Below are positions 60,849-64,000 of a DNA stretch of 64,000 nt, in pieces (position 1 is the first letter of the stretch; each line of letters begins with the position of its first letter). The position numbers and the translations under genes are program-made. This DNA comes from an uncultured Roseobacter sp. (GTDB lineage: Bacteria > Pseudomonadota > Alphaproteobacteria > Rhodobacterales > Rhodobacteraceae). A model generated the notes under the pieces. It ran no database searches. It had not been told where the DNA came from and saw only the letters and a list, made by a program, of their open reading frames with translations. The DNA is taken from assembly GCA_947501635.1 (NCBI GenBank), contig CANMWT010000005.1:1-64000 (forward strand), read 5' to 3'.

Positions 60849-62585
60849 CTAAGCGCGCGCGGCGTCTTCAAGGCGCAATTGCACGCTGCGCCTACCGCGC
60901 CAGGTATTCACGTCGAGCCGTCCTGCCAGATGAAAAGTCGCCCCGCCATGTGCTTCGAGCTGGCCGCCAAGTGCGCTATCATAGGCGTTAAAACAGATTG
61001 CATCCATTGCGGCGGACCCGTCGGAAAACGTGAGCTTGAGATGGTTTTCGCCGACACGCTTTGCAAATCGGATCGCCATGTCGGCAAAGACGTAGCGCGG
61101 GGCGGGGGCGGCGGCTCCAAAGGGTCCAGCCTGTTCCAGCAGGTCAACCATCTCGATCTGGGCCGCCTGCGGCATCAGCACACCGTCCACCCGCAGATCG
61201 GCAACGCCGGCGCGGTGCGCGCCTTGTTTTTCAAGCAATTCGTTCAGACGCGCCATGGCCATCTCGATCTTGTCTTCCTCCACCGTGAGACCTGCGGCCA
61301 TTTTGTGCCCACCACCTTTGACAAGCAGACCTTCCGCTGCAAGGCGTTGGATCGGTTGACCCAGATCTATGCCTGGAATGGAACGGCCCGATCCCTTGCC
61401 GATACCGTTCTCGACACCGATCACGATGCTGGGCCGGCCGGCGGTCTCTTTCAGACGCGATGCGACAATGCCAACCACGCCAGGATGCCACGCGGGGCCG
61501 CTTGCCCAGACCAGAGCCTGATCCATGCCGCGCTGTTCCGCCTGCGCGAGTGCCGCCGCGCGCACTGATGCCTCAACCTCGCGCCGTTCCTTATTCAGGC
61601 TGTCCAGACGTTCCGCCAGTGCCTGCGCTTCATGTCGTGTATCGGTGGACAAGAGCCGCGCGCCCAGATCGGCAGCACCTATCCGACCGCCGGCATTAAC
61701 CCTTGGGCCCAAGACATATCCCAGATGGTAAGAAGTGGGTGCTGTGTCCAGCCCGCTCACATCGGCCAAAGCGGTCAGACCCACGCGGTCACGGCGTGCC
61801 ATGACGGTCAGCCCTTGTCGCACAAAGGCACGGTTCACGCCTGTCAGTGGGGCGACATCGGCTACAGTGGCAAGGGCGACCAGATCCAGCATAGACATAA
61901 GATCTGGCCCCGCGCGACCGGCCGCGCGCAATTGCCGACCTGCCTCGACAAGCATCAGAAAAACAACTGCAGCCGCGCAGAGATGTCCCAAATCGCCGCT
62001 TTCATCCTGCCGGTTCGGGTTCACCACCGCCAGGGCGGGGGGCAGTGTCTCGGTGCCAAGGTGATGGTCCAGCACAATCACCTCCGCCCCTTCAGCTGCC
62101 GCAATAGGACCATGTGAGAGCGTCCCGCAATCCACGCAGACAATGAGCCCGTGATCCGCGGCCAGCGCCTGCATGGCGGCTTCATTTGGTCCGTAACCCT
62201 CGTCGATGCGGTCAGGCACGTAAAGCGTTGCGTGATGCCCCATCTGCCTTAGCCAGACGAGCAGCAAAGCCGCTGAACTGCCGCCATCCACGTCATAATC
62301 GGCAAAGACGGCGATCTTTTCGCGTCTGTCCAGCGCCGTGAGAAATCGTGCGGCGGCCGTCTCCATATCTTTCAGGCTGCGCGGGTCTGGCAGAAGATCG
62401 CGCAGGGCAGGGGTCAGAAAGGATGCCGCGTCTTCCGCGGGCACACCGCGGCGGGCGAGAACCTGACACACGGCAGCGGGTAGATCGGTCTTTTGTTCAA
62501 GCGTTTGTGCCGCGCGCGCGGTTTCTACGTCAGGCCCGATCCAGCGCCGACCTGTCAGGGAGGTATCTACGCCGAGAAAACTCAA
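60849..62585 (-). CDS. recJ: Single-stranded-DNA-specific exonuclease RecJ
   Basis: A 578-residue 5'-3' exonuclease of recombination and mismatch repair. The DHH motifs are visible: VFADYDVDGGSSAALLL, CVDCGTLSHG, VLDHHLGTE and ATVADVAPLTG, with the DHHA1-type GGGHKMAAGLTVE later. The C-terminal OB-like part ends at SVQLRLEDAARA. It is 42 bases after glpX in the same direction, a Rhodobacterales-type order. Confidence 0.96.
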   Translation of the reverse strand: MSFLGVDTSLTGRRWIGPDVETARAAQTLEQKTDLPAAVCQVLARRGVPAEDAASFLTPALRDLLPDPRSLKDMETAAARFLTALDRREKIAVFADYDVDGGSSAALLLVWLRQMGHHATLYVPDRIDEGYGPNEAAMQALAADHGLIVCVDCGTLSHGPIAAAEGAEVIVLDHHLGTETLPPALAVVNPNRQDESGDLGHLCAAAVVFLMLVEAGRQLRAAGRAGPDLMSMLDLVALATVADVAPLTGVNRAFVRQGLTVMARRDRVGLTALADVSGLDTAPTSYHLGYVLGPRVNAGGRIGAADLGARLLSTDTRHEAQALAERLDSLNKERREVEASVRAAALAQAEQRGMDQALVWASGPAWHPGVVGIVASRLKETAGRPSIVIGVENGIGKGSGRSIPGIDLGQPIQRLAAEGLLVKGGGHKMAAGLTVEEDKIEMAMARLNELLEKQGAHRAGVADLRVDGVLMPQAAQIEMVDLLEQAGPFGAAAPAPRYVFADMAIRFAKRVGENHLKLTFSDGSAAMDAICFNAYDSALGGQLEAHGGATFHLAGRLDVNTWRGRRSVQLRLEDAARA

Positions 62586-62627
62586 TCAGATATCCAATGC
62601 TGCGCGCGCGATGCGCAAGTTTCACAA

Positions 62628-63602
62628 TCAGGTTTGCGGTGAATCGACAGGCGTGCGGTAGTTCATGCGGCGCACTGATCCGGTTTTGGACCGCATGATA
62701 AGCGTTTCTGTCGTCATCCAACCCGGCTCGCGTTTGACGGCCGGCAGGATATTGCCCGCGGTCACACCGGTCGCTGCGAAAATCACATCTTCAGTCACCA
62801 TTTCATCGCGTGCATAGATACGATCCAGATCGGTGATACCTGCTTTGGCCGCCCGCGCCCGTTCATCGTCATTACGGAACAAAAGCCGGCCATACATCTG
62901 GCCGCCCATGCATTTCAGCGCCGCCGCCGCAAGCACCCCTTCGGGCGCGCCCCCTGCACCCATATACATATCGATGCCCGTGCCTGGTTCGGCGCAGTGC
63001 ATGACACCCGCGACGTCTCCGTCGGTGATCAAACGGATCGACGCACCCGTGGCGCGCACCTCTGCAATCATCTCCTCGTGGCGGGGGCGTTCGAGAATGC
63101 AAACAGTGATGTCGGAAGTTTTGCAATCCTTTGCAGCGGCAAGTGCCGCGACACGCTCGGCAGGCGACATCGTGAGTGTGACCACGTCTTTGGGATAACC
63201 CGGCCCGATCGCAAGCTTGTCCATATAGACATCTGGTGCGTGCAGCATCGAGCCGCGCGGCCCCATCGCAATGACCGTCAGCGCGTTGGGCATGTCCTTG
63301 GCGGTCAAGGTCGTGCCTTCCAGCGGATCAAGCGCGATATCCACGCCAGGACCCTTTCCGGTGCCAACTTCCTCTCCGATGAAAAGCATCGGCGCTTCGT
63401 CCCGTTCGCCTTCGCCGATCACGACAACACCCGCGATATCCAGCATATTCAGCTGTTCGCGCATGGCATTGACCGCAGCCTGATCCGCCGCTTTTTCGTC
63501 GCCATGACCCACCAGTCGCGCCGATGCGAGTGCCGCCGCCTCGGATACCCGGGCAAGGCCCAGTGACAGCATACGGTCTTGAAATTCGGCATGAGCGGGC
63601 AT
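62628..63602 (-). CDS. glpX: Class II fructose-1,6-bisphosphatase
   Basis: A 324-residue GlpX-type phosphatase of gluconeogenesis. Metal-binding segments: GEGERDEAPMLFIGEE, ALDPLEGTTLTAKD, and the DGDVAGVM / GAGGAPEGVLAAAALKCMGG region. It is placed between hom and recJ. Confidence 0.97.
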   Translation of the reverse strand: MPAHAEFQDRMLSLGLARVSEAAALASARLVGHGDEKAADQAAVNAMREQLNMLDIAGVVVIGEGERDEAPMLFIGEEVGTGKGPGVDIALDPLEGTTLTAKDMPNALTVIAMGPRGSMLHAPDVYMDKLAIGPGYPKDVVTLTMSPAERVAALAAAKDCKTSDITVCILERPRHEEMIAEVRATGASIRLITDGDVAGVMHCAEPGTGIDMYMGAGGAPEGVLAAAALKCMGGQMYGRLLFRNDDERARAAKAGITDLDRIYARDEMVTEDVIFAATGVTAGNILPAVKREPGWMTTETLIMRSKTGSVRRMNYRTPVDSPQT

Positions 63603-63694
63603 CTTGGAAATCCTTCAATTCATTTTGTGTCTTTGCAGGGATATGTACCGACCCGCCGAGACGAGAACAACCGTCTAGGTGGCTGGGCGCATGC

Positions 63695-64000
63695 TCAGAC
63701 GTCCTCGATCCGAAGAGCGACGGGCACGCCCGACAGGACCGCAGTGCCGTGCATGGCCTCCAGTGCCTGCGCAATTGCGTCCGGAGTTGTCTTATGCGTG
63801 ACGATCAGTACCGGGGCTGGTGTGTCTTCGTGGCCGTACTGGCGCATTCTGTCGATCGAAACACCGGCTTCGCCCAAAACGGCGGCGATTTTGGCCAGCG
63901 CGCCGGGTTTGTCGTCAAGCGACATCCGAAGATAGTAGGCGGCAGGTGTCTGTGAACTTGCTGGCGTGGCATGGGCAAGCTTGTCTGCCGACATGCCGAA
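63695..64000 (-). CDS. hom: Homoserine dehydrogenase, C-terminal part (runs off the right edge)
   Basis: Only the last 101 codons are in the window: the end of the catalytic part (FGMSADKLAHA) and the complete ACT regulatory domain (YYLRMSLDDKPGALAKIAAV, then LGEAGVSIDRMRQYGHED). The enzyme reduces aspartate semialdehyde to homoserine; the ACT domain is where threonine or another amino acid inhibits it. The order hom, glpX, recJ supports the call. A start at 63997 would be internal and is not the real start. Confidence 0.88.
   Translation of the reverse strand, partial: FGMSADKLAHATPASSQTPAAYYLRMSLDDKPGALAKIAAVLGEAGVSIDRMRQYGHEDTPAPVLIVTHKTTPDAIAQALEAMHGTAVLSGVPVALRIEDV

Noticed and set aside
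60777-61568. 263-codon plus-strand frame
   Set aside because: Antisense to recJ.

Overview
The window looks like chromosome of a marine alphaproteobacterium of the Rhodobacterales (Roseobacter group). The evidence is the gene order hom, glpX, recJ, a fused proline dehydrogenase/P5C dehydrogenase putA with a divergent Lrp-type regulator, PobA, a TRAP transporter, carnitine catabolism genes, a non-pyrrolysine MttB-family protein, DUF983 and DUF3572 proteins, and a high-GC coding style. This is inferred from gene content only.

Left core (1-14.8 kb): start of acetyl-CoA synthetase, a TRAP transporter (binding protein, hairpin, small and large membrane subunits), pobA, dusA, a TSUP exporter with a PhyH-like protein, an inositol-phosphatase-family enzyme, a rhomboid protease, putA with its regulator, and a secreted TPR protein.

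Genomic island (14.82-29.59 kb): a 14.8 kb element inserted in the anticodon loop of a tRNA-Leu(UAA) gene. The 5' half of the host tRNA is at 14791 and the 3' half at 29579. The two halves rejoin into a tRNA with a perfectly paired anticodon stem. A complete, slightly different tRNA-Leu(UAA) lies just inside the left edge. From right to left the island has a tyrosine recombinase, a small HTH protein with a short partner, an HTH protein with prim-pol and SF3 helicase-primase genes, an iteron cluster (probable origin), a minus-strand group that includes a terminase-small-subunit-like protein, a zinc-ribbon/HEPN protein, a tightly coupled four-gene operon facing a ribbon-helix-helix regulator, and a three-gene operon ending in a membrane protein. 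No capsid or tail gene was recognised. I read it as a self-replicating phage-satellite-like element with candidate defence cargo; this is inference.

Right core (29.7-64 kb): metG, an MFS transporter, a YceI protein, an orphan ImuA-like protein, an aldo-keto reductase, a carnitine degradation operon (BKACE, lipocalin-like lipoprotein, carnitine dehydrogenase-thioesterase), a DMT exporter, a Nudix hydrolase and DUF983. Next is an EF-hand / ECF sigma / anti-sigma-like / periplasmic sensor cluster. Two c-di-GMP genes follow: a pleD whose first receiver domain has lost its phosphorylated Asp, and an HNOBA-GGDEF protein paired with an H-NOX that lacks the heme-binding residues. Then come an MttB-family protein, an RND efflux pair, a DUF3300/DUF2950 pair, a chemoreceptor, a secreted SGYG-repeat protein, an alpha/beta hydrolase, tRNA-Glu, recJ, glpX and the end of hom.

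The most unusual points are the split tRNA with an in-island replacement copy, the iteron origin, the operon/regulator pair sharing a small domain, the HEPN protein, the heme-less H-NOX and the Asp-to-Ala PleD.
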